From NCBI GenBank assembly GCA_001771055.1, contig MESS01000003.1, forward strand, positions 28,655-54,876: a stretch of DNA of 26,222 nt. The letters are read 5' to 3'. The stretch comes from Caldithrix sp. RBG_13_44_9. Its GTDB lineage: Bacteria; Calditrichota; Calditrichia; RBG-13-44-9. The notes beneath the pieces were generated by a model. That model worked only from the letters and a program-made list of their open reading frames with translations. It was not told the origin of the DNA and searched no databases. Shown in pieces: positions 15,910 to 23,305 of the stretch. Every line of letters begins with the position of its first letter. Positions within the stretch are counted from its first letter, which is position 1. The position numbers and the translations under genes were made by a program.

Positions 15910-16764
15910 CTAACCGAATACGTCCGGATATTTCTGAATTTTTGCATAATTCATGTCCGGTCCGTCTTTGCAGAGATAGTATGGACCAATATTACAGCGG
16001 CCGCATATTCCCATTCCACAGCTCATCTTACGGTTCATAGAGAGATATATCTGCTCGGGTTTGAAACCGACGCTCAGCAATTTCAAGGTGACAAATTTCA
16101 ACATAATTTCCGGGCCGCAGGAAACTGCATAGGAATTATTCAAGTCTATACCGGTATTTTCCAGTAATTCGGTTACCAAACCTACTTTCCCGGACCATTT
16201 TCCGTCTGACCGGTCTACCGTACACTCAAAATCTACATGAAGTAATTTCTTCCAATCATCATATTGGCGCTGAAAACTCAATTCGGATGGATTCCTTGCT
16301 CCGTATTTTATGGAAACGCGTTTGTACTTGTTCAAATTGTGAAAAAGATCATTGAGAAGAGCCCGCAGGGGTGCTAATCCCACCCCGCCTCCTACCACCA
16401 ATATTTCTTTACCTTCAAATTTTTCTAACGGAAATCCTTTCCCGAAAGGACCGCGTAAACCCACATTATCTCCTGCTTTGAGCTGATGGACCGCTTCAGT
16501 GAGATGACCGGCTTTGAGAATGGTAATTTCCATTGTTTCTAAATGATATGGTGAAGATGAGGGAGTAAAGGGAGCTTCTCCAACACCAAAGATGGTAAGC
16601 TGCATAAACTGACCTGCTTTAAACGGAATTTCCACCGGGGGTTTTAAAACTAAAGTCTTGATGGTAGGAGTCTCGGTGATAACATCCAGTACTTTTGTCT
16701 CCAATGGATAATAAATATTTTCCATTTTGTATTCTTGTGAAGTTTTTTTTAACATTTTTTCCAT
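15910..16764 (-). CDS. FAD/NAD(P)-binding oxidoreductase with [2Fe-2S] tail (sulfhydrogenase gamma / AsrB type)
   Basis: A 284-residue diaphorase of the ferredoxin-NADP reductase superfamily. Residues about 15-110 form the FAD barrel (FKAGQFMQL, then EAPFTPSSS, the form seen in HydG/AsrB). Residues 121-135 are the nucleotide loop (ILVVGGGVGLAPLR). The C-terminus holds a [2Fe-2S] set at Cys249/254/257/265. In Pyrococcus sulfhydrogenase this subunit exchanges electrons with NADP(H). Here it follows the HydB-like gene, the normal partner, and is the only place in the operon where NAD(P)H could enter. The start is uncertain: 16764 has no clear ribosome site and Met14 is an alternative. Confidence 0.9.
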   Translation of the reverse strand: MEKMLKKTSQEYKMENIYYPLETKVLDVITETPTIKTLVLKPPVEIPFKAGQFMQLTIFGVGEAPFTPSSSPYHLETMEITILKAGHLTEAVHQLKAGDNVGLRGPFGKGFPLEKFEGKEILVVGGGVGLAPLRALLNDLFHNLNKYKRVSIKYGARNPSELSFQRQYDDWKKLLHVDFECTVDRSDGKWSGKVGLVTELLENTGIDLNNSYAVSCGPEIMLKFVTLKLLSVGFKPEQIYLSMNRKMSCGMGICGRCNIGPYYLCKDGPDMNYAKIQKYPDVFG

Positions 16765-16798
16765 TTGAATTGACTCTTTGCTTAATATGAATGATTTA

Positions 16799-17854
16799 TC
16801 ACGATAATTCTATTTTTTCTAATAGAACCACTTTCTTTTCCAGTTCTTGCAATACTTTTCGTAGATCAATATTTCCCATACACCCTTCCGAGCAACGGCC
16901 GCAACCGGTGCAGGCTTCTACTCCGAAATTGGTCACAAAAGAATCAAATTTATGGTAGAAGCGGTGCTTAAATCGATCGGCCAGACCCAGACGGGGGGTT
17001 AATCCTCCGGCCATTCGGGAATACCCGGCAAAAAAACATGAATCCCACACTTTTATTCTCTCATAGCGTTTCTCGGAAGGTTGATCAAACAGCAGAAAGC
17101 AATAACAGGTGGGACAGATCTGGGTACAGATGCCGCACTCGACACAGGTTTTGCTTAATTCTTTCCACTCCTTGGATTTTAAATGACGTTCAATTGCCTC
17201 CTGATGGCTCTGAAAATATTGGAATTCTCGGTTGATTTCTTTCAATTTCTCAATGACGCTCTGTCTGTTTTTATCTCTCTGCGCCAGTTGAGCTTCGCTG
17301 GCTTTTTTAATATCACCAAAGAAATCTTTCAGCAGTTTTTCTCCCTGTTCAGAACCTACCTCAATCAGGATATTCTCATCAGCAGCAGAGAGATTCAAGT
17401 CAAAATCTTTTTCCGGGTAGGGCAGGGAATTCATCAGCGTACAGGCACAGAATTTTCCGGCATCCAGGCAATCACTGGCAATGATGATATTCTTCTCTCT
17501 GGCTCGGAGATAGTAAGGATCTGGATAATCACCTTCGCGGTATACCTTATCAATTATTTTCAAGGCATTTATATCGCAGGCCTTTGAACCAATTATTACC
17601 AGTGACTGCAGCTTTTCTACCTGCTTTTCACTTTGAGGATATTTTGTTACATTCTGTTTGGGAGGGTAGAAAAAGCTTTTAAGGGGTTGAGGTGTCCGGA
17701 TAGGTGAGATTTTCCATTGATTATCAACCCAGGCATCCACACCGAAAAATTTCAGCGAGTATTCAGTATCCTTTTGAATGGGAAGCACGATGGGATAGTG
17801 ATGGTTCAGTTTTTTAATGGCAGCCACAAGACGATCTTGAGAAATCTGATACAT
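16799..17854 (-). CDS. Sulfhydrogenase beta / AsrA-like [4Fe-4S] protein
   Basis: A 351-residue iron-sulfur protein of the HydB/AsrA family, partner of the flavoprotein downstream. Two C-terminal cluster sets are clear: Cys237/240/243/247 (CVECGICTQICP) and Cys315/318/321/325 (CTGCGRCSEGCMG). Further conserved cysteines lie between them (PTCYCF, WDSCF) and in the N-terminal half (Cys93, 129, 136, 138). The WDSC..GYSRMAGG..PR..RFKHRF stretch is typical of the family. It is the first gene of the operon, about 330 bases after the predicted transcription start. Its own ribosome site is weak (GTGG only), which may leave room for control in the leader. Confidence 0.9.
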   Translation of the reverse strand: MYQISQDRLVAAIKKLNHHYPIVLPIQKDTEYSLKFFGVDAWVDNQWKISPIRTPQPLKSFFYPPKQNVTKYPQSEKQVEKLQSLVIIGSKACDINALKIIDKVYREGDYPDPYYLRAREKNIIIASDCLDAGKFCACTLMNSLPYPEKDFDLNLSAADENILIEVGSEQGEKLLKDFFGDIKKASEAQLAQRDKNRQSVIEKLKEINREFQYFQSHQEAIERHLKSKEWKELSKTCVECGICTQICPTCYCFLLFDQPSEKRYERIKVWDSCFFAGYSRMAGGLTPRLGLADRFKHRFYHKFDSFVTNFGVEACTGCGRCSEGCMGNIDLRKVLQELEKKVVLLEKIELS

Positions 17855-18164
17855 TTTTAATCCACTGTTTTATCTTTTCTAACCTTTCTGGCATAGCTCC
17901 GCCCTGTCACTTACAGGGAGTGAAAATTGTGCCAGTAACTTGTTTTTTCTTTATGAATTATGAGCCTACAAAAACGTTCATTTATTCACAATTTGCGATA
18001 AAAAAACTTTTTTCCACAGAAGTAATGCTATATTTCCACCTTGAAGTGAAGTTTTAGCATTTTATTTATTCGTTGTGAACTTAATCCTGCCAAACTTCTA
18101 CCATTTCTTTCATAAGGCCCTGGACATGTTTTTCTACCAGGTAAGTGGTTTATCCAGTTGTTCA
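17855..18164 (-). promoter_or_regulatory. Long 5' leader of the hydrogenase operon with a hairpin
   Basis: About 330 bases separate the predicted start near 18188 from the first ATG. Near the 3' end is a nested stem: CTGGCA (17888-17893) with TGCCAG (17930-17935) around CCCTGT (17902-17907) with ACAGGG (17913-17918). No T-tract follows, so it is not a simple terminator. On the minus strand a 10-codon frame (18113-18081, MKEMVEVWQD) follows an AGGG and could be a leader peptide. TTCACAA/TTGTGAA heptamers occur at 17985-17991, 18073-18079 and 18161-18167. It matches no riboswitch class I know. Confidence 0.4.
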
Positions 18165-18188
18165 CAATTGTTAAATTATTAACAATTG
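18165..18188. promoter_or_regulatory. Rex-type operator over the hydrogenase transcription start
   Basis: The sequence contains the perfect inverted repeat TTGTTAA-N4-TTAACAA (18168-18185), extended to 10-bp arms by flanking CAA/TTG. This is the known binding-site form of the redox repressor Rex, which releases DNA when NADH rises. It lies just downstream of the -10 box, covering the predicted +1, the classic position for repression. The rex gene is not in the window. Confidence 0.8.
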
Positions 18189-18194
18189 GCCTCA

Positions 18195-18222
18195 AATATA
18201 GTTGAATTTTTAAAAAAGTCAA
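18195..18222 (-). promoter_or_regulatory. Sigma70-type promoter of the hydrogenase operon
   Basis: On the minus strand: TTGACT (18217-18222), 16 bases, TATATT (18195-18200). Each box matches consensus at five of six positions. The predicted start is near 18188, inside the Rex-type operator. It lies between the VOR operon and the hydrogenase operon. No terminator is visible between 18319 and 18223, so read-through from VOR is also possible. Confidence 0.7.
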
Positions 18223-18319
18223 TATTAAAAAAATATTTTGTTAAATATTTCATTTATATTTGGACTATTTATTTCTCCCCTCTCGGTTATCCATCTTTTT
18301 CCCAAGATTGATAAAAAAT

Positions 18320-19768
18320 CTAATTCTGTGGACAACCTTTTAAAGCCTTATTGGCACCAAAGTCAAATCCGTTTTCCACTGCCTTTTTATTGATCTCTAT
18401 CAATCTCTGCCGGGTAATGATATATGGCAAGGTGTCGATCAAGGTATTTTTATTCAGAATAGCAGTATACCCCACCAATGCTCCCAATATCACCATGTTG
18501 GCAATTCGGGTGTTTCCCAATTCATCGGCCATTTTGGTGGCTGGAATTTCCATGATTTCCACATCATTCCGGGAAGGCTTGACATCAATCAAGGAAGAAT
18601 CATAAATAATTACCCCACCTGGAATCACATCTTTTTCAAATTTTTCCAGGGAGGGCCTGTTCATGGCAACTAAAATGCTGGGATAGGAAACCACCGGAGA
18701 GCCTACTATCTTATCAGAAATATGTACGTGACAATTGGCGGTCCCTCCTCTCATCTCTGGACCATAAGATGGTATCCAGGAAACATTATAACCTTCCATC
18801 ATTCCCGCTTGCGCCAGTCCAATTCCTAATAACAGAATACCCTGACCGCCGAAACCTGCCGCTTTAATAGCCGGATTTTTATATTGCTGCTGCTGGGTCT
18901 GTGGGTATAATTTATCTTTCAGTTCATTTAATCCCAATTGCTCCTTGATCTCTTCCCTGGTTGGATAGTGCTTCTCAATTTTGCGTGGTTGAATTTCATT
19001 GGAACGGTCACGCAGCACTCCCAGTGGGAATACTTTCATCATTTCCTCTTCGATCCATTTCAGCGAATCAACCGGATCCATTTTCCATCCGGAAGGGCAG
19101 GGAGACAATACTTCGACCATTGAGTACCCTTTGCCATCAATCTGGTTTTTAATGGCTTTGCGTACAGCCATACGGGCTTTAGCCCTGCTTTTTACATCAT
19201 GTATCGAAACACGTTCAAGATAAACCGGGGCATCCAAAGTATTGAGCAGTTCACATACTCGAATGGGACTGCCTTCATTTGCAGCGTCCCGGCCGCGAGG
19301 CGAAGTAGTGGTCTTCTGTCCCAGCAGAGTAGTAGGTGCCATTTGCCCACCGGTCATTCCATAGATGGCATTATTAATGAATATGACGGTAATATTTTCA
19401 CCGCGGTTGGCTGTATGAATTAATTCTGCTGTGCCAATGGCTGCCAGATCCCCGTCTCCCTGGTAACTAATCACGATGCTGTGGGGATGGGCCCGCTTAA
19501 TACCAGTGGCCACCGCAGCGGCTCTCCCATGAGCAGCCTGTATATTGCCAGTGTCGAAATAATAATAGGCAAATACACTGCAGCCCACCGGACTGATGAT
19601 TATTGACTGGTCAATAACTCCAAAATCTTCCAGGGCTTCGGCCATGAATTTATGTACATTGCCATGGCCGCATCCTGGACAGTAATGAGTGCTTTTTTTA
19701 TCAGGGTTGGGATTACGAAAATATTCATCATAAAATGCTTTTGACTTGGTCCATTCAGTCTTTATCAT
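18320..19768 (-). CDS. 2-oxoacid:ferredoxin oxidoreductase, fused beta (TPP) and gamma subunits
   Basis: A 482-residue fusion. Residues about 25-255 are the thiamine-diphosphate beta subunit: HYCPGCGHGN at the start and the TPP/Mg motif GDGD..NN at 104-133. Residues about 300-480 are the gamma subunit (AAGFGGQGILLLG at 303-315, PSYGPEMRGGTANCHV). With the alpha and delta subunits upstream it oxidises a 2-oxoacid, CoA and ferredoxin to acyl-CoA, CO2 and reduced ferredoxin. The subunit set and alpha type suggest branched-chain (VOR) or 2-oxoglutarate (KOR) use. A GAGGTGA ribosome site precedes the ATG, 20 bases after the alpha stop. Confidence 0.92.
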   Translation of the reverse strand: MIKTEWTKSKAFYDEYFRNPNPDKKSTHYCPGCGHGNVHKFMAEALEDFGVIDQSIIISPVGCSVFAYYYFDTGNIQAAHGRAAAVATGIKRAHPHSIVISYQGDGDLAAIGTAELIHTANRGENITVIFINNAIYGMTGGQMAPTTLLGQKTTTSPRGRDAANEGSPIRVCELLNTLDAPVYLERVSIHDVKSRAKARMAVRKAIKNQIDGKGYSMVEVLSPCPSGWKMDPVDSLKWIEEEMMKVFPLGVLRDRSNEIQPRKIEKHYPTREEIKEQLGLNELKDKLYPQTQQQQYKNPAIKAAGFGGQGILLLGIGLAQAGMMEGYNVSWIPSYGPEMRGGTANCHVHISDKIVGSPVVSYPSILVAMNRPSLEKFEKDVIPGGVIIYDSSLIDVKPSRNDVEIMEIPATKMADELGNTRIANMVILGALVGYTAILNKNTLIDTLPYIITRQRLIEINKKAVENGFDFGANKALKGCPQN

Positions 19769-19788
19769 ACCCTCACCTCAATAAAGAT

Positions 19789-20841
19789 TTATGATTGTTG
19801 ATAGCGAATTTTAATTTGTTCAATTAATTCTTCGGAGCCGGGCACATTGCCGCCCATCCGGTTATAAAAATATACCGGTACCTTAAATTCCGCTGCCAAG
19901 CGTACATCTTCTAATAGCTGGCCATTGCTCATTTCGGTCACCAGGAAAGCCGTACCATGATTGGCCATCTCTTTGATTTCCTTTTTCGGAAAGGGAAACA
20001 AAGTAATGGGACGAAGCATTCCTACTTTTAAACCTTCTTTCCGCAGTTGATCAATGGCAGAACGAACCATCCGGGAGACAATTCCATAGGCTATCACTAC
20101 AAATTTGGCGTCATCAAGATGATAATTCTCATAACGGACTTCTTTTTCCTGGGCGTGCTCATACTTTTTTTGTAGTTTTACGTTATGTGCCTCCAGTTCA
20201 TCAGGATCCAAATAAATGGAGCTGATGAGATTTCTTTTGCTCTCTCTATCACCGTATACTGCCCAATCTTCGCGGGGAAACTCCATTTTTGGTTCGGCAT
20301 ATGAAACTGGTTCCATCATCTGGCCAATGAATCCATCGGTAAGAATGAAAGTTGGATTGCGGTATTTAAAGGCCAGATCGAATGCATCACGTGTTAAATC
20401 GCACATCTCCTGTGCACTATTAGGAGCTAAAACAATATTTTTGTAATTGCCGTGTCCGCCACCTTTTACAATCTGATTATAATCGCTTTGTTCGGGTGCA
20501 ATGTTTCCTAAACCCGGTCCACCACGCACTACATCCACTACGACAATTGGGAGTTCCGCCCCGGCTGCATAAGAAATACCCTCCTGTTTAAGGCTGATTC
20601 CCGGACTGGAAGAGGCAGTCATGGCACGAATTCCGCCACTCACCGCTCCGTATAGCATATTAATTGCAGCTACTTCACTTTCAGCCTGGATAAAAGTGCC
20701 GCCAATTAAAGGGAGGTAATTGGAGGCGGCTTCAGCAATTTCTGAGGCAGGAGTTATCGGATATCCAAAATACAAGCGGCAACCTGCCAGTATAGCACCT
20801 TTCACAACTGCATAGTTACCTTTTAATAATTCTCTGGTCAT
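19789..20841 (-). CDS. vorB: 2-oxoacid:ferredoxin oxidoreductase alpha subunit (VorB/KorA type)
   Basis: A 350-residue alpha subunit (pyrimidine-binding fold plus transketolase C-terminal fold). It begins with LLKGNYAVVKGAILAGCRLYFGYPITPASEIAE, has the AESEVAAINMLYGAVSGGIRAMTASSSPGISLKQE stretch around 53-88, and DVVRGGPGLGNIAPEQSDY at about 103-121. These match proteins named 3-methyl-2-oxobutanoate dehydrogenase VorB; substrate choice cannot be proven from sequence. Its ATG overlaps the TGA of the delta gene (ATGA), and AGGAGGT lies nine bases before it, so translation is coupled. Confidence 0.92.
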   Translation of the reverse strand: MTRELLKGNYAVVKGAILAGCRLYFGYPITPASEIAEAASNYLPLIGGTFIQAESEVAAINMLYGAVSGGIRAMTASSSPGISLKQEGISYAAGAELPIVVVDVVRGGPGLGNIAPEQSDYNQIVKGGGHGNYKNIVLAPNSAQEMCDLTRDAFDLAFKYRNPTFILTDGFIGQMMEPVSYAEPKMEFPREDWAVYGDRESKRNLISSIYLDPDELEAHNVKLQKKYEHAQEKEVRYENYHLDDAKFVVIAYGIVSRMVRSAIDQLRKEGLKVGMLRPITLFPFPKKEIKEMANHGTAFLVTEMSNGQLLEDVRLAAEFKVPVYFYNRMGGNVPGSEELIEQIKIRYQQS

Positions 20842-21104
20842 TTTAGAATTACCTCCTGATTTTCTGGAAACACATGACCTTTCTTATAGACAGCTACTGC
20901 CTCCGGTTCAGGGCATGCATAAAAACAGACGTTACAGCCGGTACAACCCTCTCCGACATAATAAGCATAATGGTAACCCTTGGTATTGAATTTTTCATGA
21001 AATTTTAAAACATTTTGGGGACAGGCAGCAATGCATAGTCCACATCCTTTACAAATTTCGGGTTGAATAATAGTAAGGTGATTTTCCAGGATATGTTTAC
21101 TCAT
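20838..21104 (-). CDS. 2-oxoacid:ferredoxin oxidoreductase delta subunit (2x[4Fe-4S])
   Basis: An 88-residue ferredoxin-like subunit with cluster sets Cys18/21/24/28 (CKGCGLCIAACP) and Cys54/57/60/64 (CTGCNVCFYACPEP). It passes electrons from the TPP site to free ferredoxin. It is the first gene of the VOR operon. TGAGGT stands six bases before the ATG. Soluble and cytoplasmic; length and the spacing between clusters fit the VOR/KOR delta family. Confidence 0.92.
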   Translation of the reverse strand: MSKHILENHLTIIQPEICKGCGLCIAACPQNVLKFHEKFNTKGYHYAYYVGEGCTGCNVCFYACPEPEAVAVYKKGHVFPENQEVILK

Positions 21105-21377
21105 AACTAAACCTCAAGTGAGTTCGTTTATCTTTTATTAGTTTAGTAAACAGGTCGATAGCAAAACAATGTGAAAATTTTTCTTTTTATTTTCAAAATA
21201 AAAAATCAGGAGTTTTTTTTCAAGAGAAATAAAATTTTAGCCAAACTATGAAAAATTATCTATTTAATTCTTTTAATTTTCCTGTTTGACTGTAAAAAAT
21301 ATACAATAAAATGGAAATAATTATTAATTTCTGAATAGGTCTAAGTGCCTTTCAGAAAAACAATTGCCGGATAGTTT
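21105..21377. other. Intergenic region upstream of the VOR operon
   Basis: About 270 very AT-rich bases with no gene. On the minus strand TTGAAA-N17-TATTTT could serve as a weak promoter for the VOR operon. A perfect 10-bp inverted repeat, TTTTTATTTT C AAAATAAAAA, lies at 21184-21204. I see no Rex-type operator here, unlike the hydrogenase promoter. Confidence 0.4.
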
Positions 21378-21408
21378 TCAAAAAAAATCCCCTGCCTGGG
21401 GCAGGGGA
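21378..21408 (-). terminator. Strong Rho-independent terminator after the DHOD-like gene
   Basis: CCCCTGCC (21389-21396) pairs with GGCAGGGG (21400-21407) around a three-base loop, with one more T-A pair outside. On the minus strand eight Ts (21387-21380) follow at once. It lies 26 bases past the stop of the DHOD-like gene and insulates it from the VOR operon. Confidence 0.93.
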
Positions 21409-21433
21409 CCTCACAGCGAATTCTTTAATAAAT

Positions 21434-22420
21434 CTACTTTTCTATTCCGGTAAGAGCTTTGATGTATTGCAGGCGTTCGTACAACTCGGGATTTTTTTGC
21501 TTACTCAAACTTAACTTGCCCCTGAAGTCTGAGATCTTCTGGTAGTGGTGCTGATCCATCCAGGTGGTCAATTCGGACAAGATCTTTTTTACGACCGTGA
21601 AACCATTCAAATAAATGGTAGAGGCAATTTCAACCACCTGGGCTCCCGCCAGAAGTTGTTTTATGACCGCTTTAGCATCATGAATTCCGGTGGTAGCGGC
21701 AAGCTCGCAATTGATGTGCCGATAAAGGATAGATATCCAACGCAGTGATAAACTCATTTCTGAAGGATGACTGTACCAATTGACACCCACGATTTCATTT
21801 TGGTCGATATCGATATCAAACTGGTAAAAACGGTTAAACAGCACCAGTCCTTTTATCCCGCTTCCACACATTTGATTGGCAAAACGACTTAATGATGTAA
21901 AATAGGGTCCTATTTTCACTGCGATCGGTAATTTGATATTATCACGGGCGGCTTTAATAACATTCAGAAATTCTTGTTCAATATCCAGTGAAGTTTTTCC
22001 CGGATCGGTCGGCATGAGGGACAAATTTAACTCCAGTGCATCTGCTCCAGCCTGCTCCACTTGCTTGGCATAACTCAACCACCATTTGGGAGAAGTGCAA
22101 TTGATGCTGGCAACGACAGGAATTTTCACTTTCGTTTTGGCCTCGCTGATTAGTTTCAGGTAATTTTGCGGGCCATATTGCAGGTTCAGTTCGGATAAAA
22201 TATAATCATATTCTTCCGGATGTCCGCTGTAAACCTCACCTTGCTGTTTTTGTGTTTCTTCGCGGATTATTTCTTCAAAGAGTGAACGAAGGACCACCGC
22301 ACCGGCTCCGGCAGCCTCAGCTTCCTTGATTCCCTTTACATTTTGAACAAGGGTACTGCTGGCAATGATCAATGGATTTTTTAAATGAAGACCCAGATAG
22401 CTGGTCGAAAGGTCTGCCAT
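21434..22420 (-). CDS. Dihydroorotate-dehydrogenase-like protein (FMN barrel), function unknown
   Basis: A 328-residue TIM-barrel protein of the DHOD-like group, opening with DLSTSYLGLHLKNPLIIASSTL, with PVVASINCTSPKWW at about 104-117, ALELNLSLMPTDP near 132-144 and AVKIGPYF near 170-177. Class 1 dihydroorotate dehydrogenases have a catalytic Cys (class 2: Ser) after the ELN strand, in an LSCPN-type loop; here the loop reads ELNLSLMP with no Cys, so pyrimidine synthesis is unlikely. A strong AAGGAGG lies four bases before the ATG. It is monocistronic, between its own promoter and terminator, upstream of the VOR genes. Such proteins often lie near ferredoxin oxidoreductase genes, but the substrate is unknown. 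Confidence 0.85.
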   Translation of the reverse strand: MADLSTSYLGLHLKNPLIIASSTLVQNVKGIKEAEAAGAGAVVLRSLFEEIIREETQKQQGEVYSGHPEEYDYILSELNLQYGPQNYLKLISEAKTKVKIPVVASINCTSPKWWLSYAKQVEQAGADALELNLSLMPTDPGKTSLDIEQEFLNVIKAARDNIKLPIAVKIGPYFTSLSRFANQMCGSGIKGLVLFNRFYQFDIDIDQNEIVGVNWYSHPSEMSLSLRWISILYRHINCELAATTGIHDAKAVIKQLLAGAQVVEIASTIYLNGFTVVKKILSELTTWMDQHHYQKISDFRGKLSLSKQKNPELYERLQYIKALTGIEK

Positions 22421-22476
22421 TTTACCTCCTTATTTTAAGCGCTGTGAACTGGTCTGTGTAAAACAAATTCCGCCAA

Positions 22477-22504
22477 ATTTTAGAGATATTTTTAAAAATG
22501 TCAA
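22477..22504 (-). promoter_or_regulatory. Promoter of the DHOD-like gene
   Basis: On the minus strand: TTGACA (22499-22504, perfect), 16 bases, TAAAAT (22477-22482, five of six). The -35 box and following 11 bases are nearly the same as in the hydrogenase promoter (TTGACxTTTTTAAAAAT). No Rex-type repeat follows. The leader is about 50 bases, ending in a strong ribosome site. Confidence 0.7.
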
Positions 22505-22606
22505 GGGAATTGTCAATTATTCACCTCTCTAAAAGGTCAAAAATTAAAATTTCTCTTGTCTCTGTTACCTCTCTTAAACTGGTTAAAAGCGGATCTCCAA
22601 TAAAAA

Positions 22607-23152
22607 TTAAAATATAAAATCATGCCCAATCTGACGGAAGGGGATATTCTTGGAATCCTTTTCTGATAAAATTGGATCATTTACTGGCCAATCAATTCCC
22701 AGGTCTGGATCATTCCATAATATGCCCCGTTCATTATGGGGAGCATAAAGTTCTGAGCATTTATACTCGAATTCTGCGTATTTACTCCTTACACAGAATC
22801 CATGAGCGAAACCTTTGGGAATGAACGCCTGTTTTTTATTCTCGGCAGAGAGGTAAATTCCCACCCACTTGCCAAAGGTCGGGGAACCAAACCGGATATC
22901 TACCGCTACGTCGAAGACTTCACCCACCACTACCCGGACCAGCTTATCTTGACCGGGATTAATCTGGTAATGTAATCCACGCAGGGTATTTTTCACCGAC
23001 TTTGAATGATTATCCTGAATAAAATTTACCGTTATTCCATGCTGGTGATAAAGCTTTTGATTATAACTCTCGAAGAAAAAGCCGCGGCTATCCTGAAATA
23101 CTTTGGGCTCAACGATCAGAACTCCGGGAATTTGGGCTGGTGTAATTTTCAT
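22607..23152 (-). CDS. rfbC: dTDP-4-dehydrorhamnose 3,5-epimerase
   Basis: A 181-residue cupin enzyme (RmlC/RfbC) that epimerises dTDP-4-keto-6-deoxyglucose at C3 and C5 in the dTDP-rhamnose pathway for cell-surface sugars. The family pattern is intact: FQDSRGFFFESY (19-30), TLRGLHYQ with catalytic His61, Lys70, GKWVGIYLSAENKKQAFIPKGFAHGF (94-119), and EFEYKCSELYAPHNERGI with Tyr130. Length is normal. AGGGGA is well spaced before the ATG. It stands alone, without rfbA, B or D, so the other pathway genes must be elsewhere. No clear terminator follows. Confidence 0.95.
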   Translation of the reverse strand: MKITPAQIPGVLIVEPKVFQDSRGFFFESYNQKLYHQHGITVNFIQDNHSKSVKNTLRGLHYQINPGQDKLVRVVVGEVFDVAVDIRFGSPTFGKWVGIYLSAENKKQAFIPKGFAHGFCVRSKYAEFEYKCSELYAPHNERGILWNDPDLGIDWPVNDPILSEKDSKNIPFRQIGHDFIF

Positions 23153-23239
23153 CGTCTAATTTCCCCTATTAACTGGTCTTGGCAGAAGATTATTAAGACA
23201 GTTGTGTTATGTCATCTGAAAAAATCAATTAAAATCTGA

Positions 23240-23268
23240 TTGATTTATTCAGAAGTGGTGGATAAATT
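23240..23268 (+). promoter_or_regulatory. Possible promoter of the cobalamin riboswitch transcript
   Basis: TTGATT (23240-23245), a 17-base spacer and TAAATT (23263-23268), each four of six. It is well placed, about 40 bases before the riboswitch. Weak boxes in AT-rich DNA make this tentative. The rfbC promoter must also lie in this divergent spacer (23153-23300). Confidence 0.4.
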
Positions 23269-23305
23269 AAAACCGCAGACGTTCTTTAACAATCTTTTTT
23301 CATTA

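Noticed and set aside
18028..18222. A 64-codon open frame on the minus strand in the hydrogenase leader
   Set aside because: It runs across the -10/-35 boxes and the Rex-type operator, has no family resemblance and no proper ribosome site.
21286..21315. A plus-strand TTGACT...TAAAAT promoter-like match
   Set aside because: Spacer of only 15 bases and no plus-strand gene downstream before the minus-strand terminator; likely chance in AT-rich DNA.
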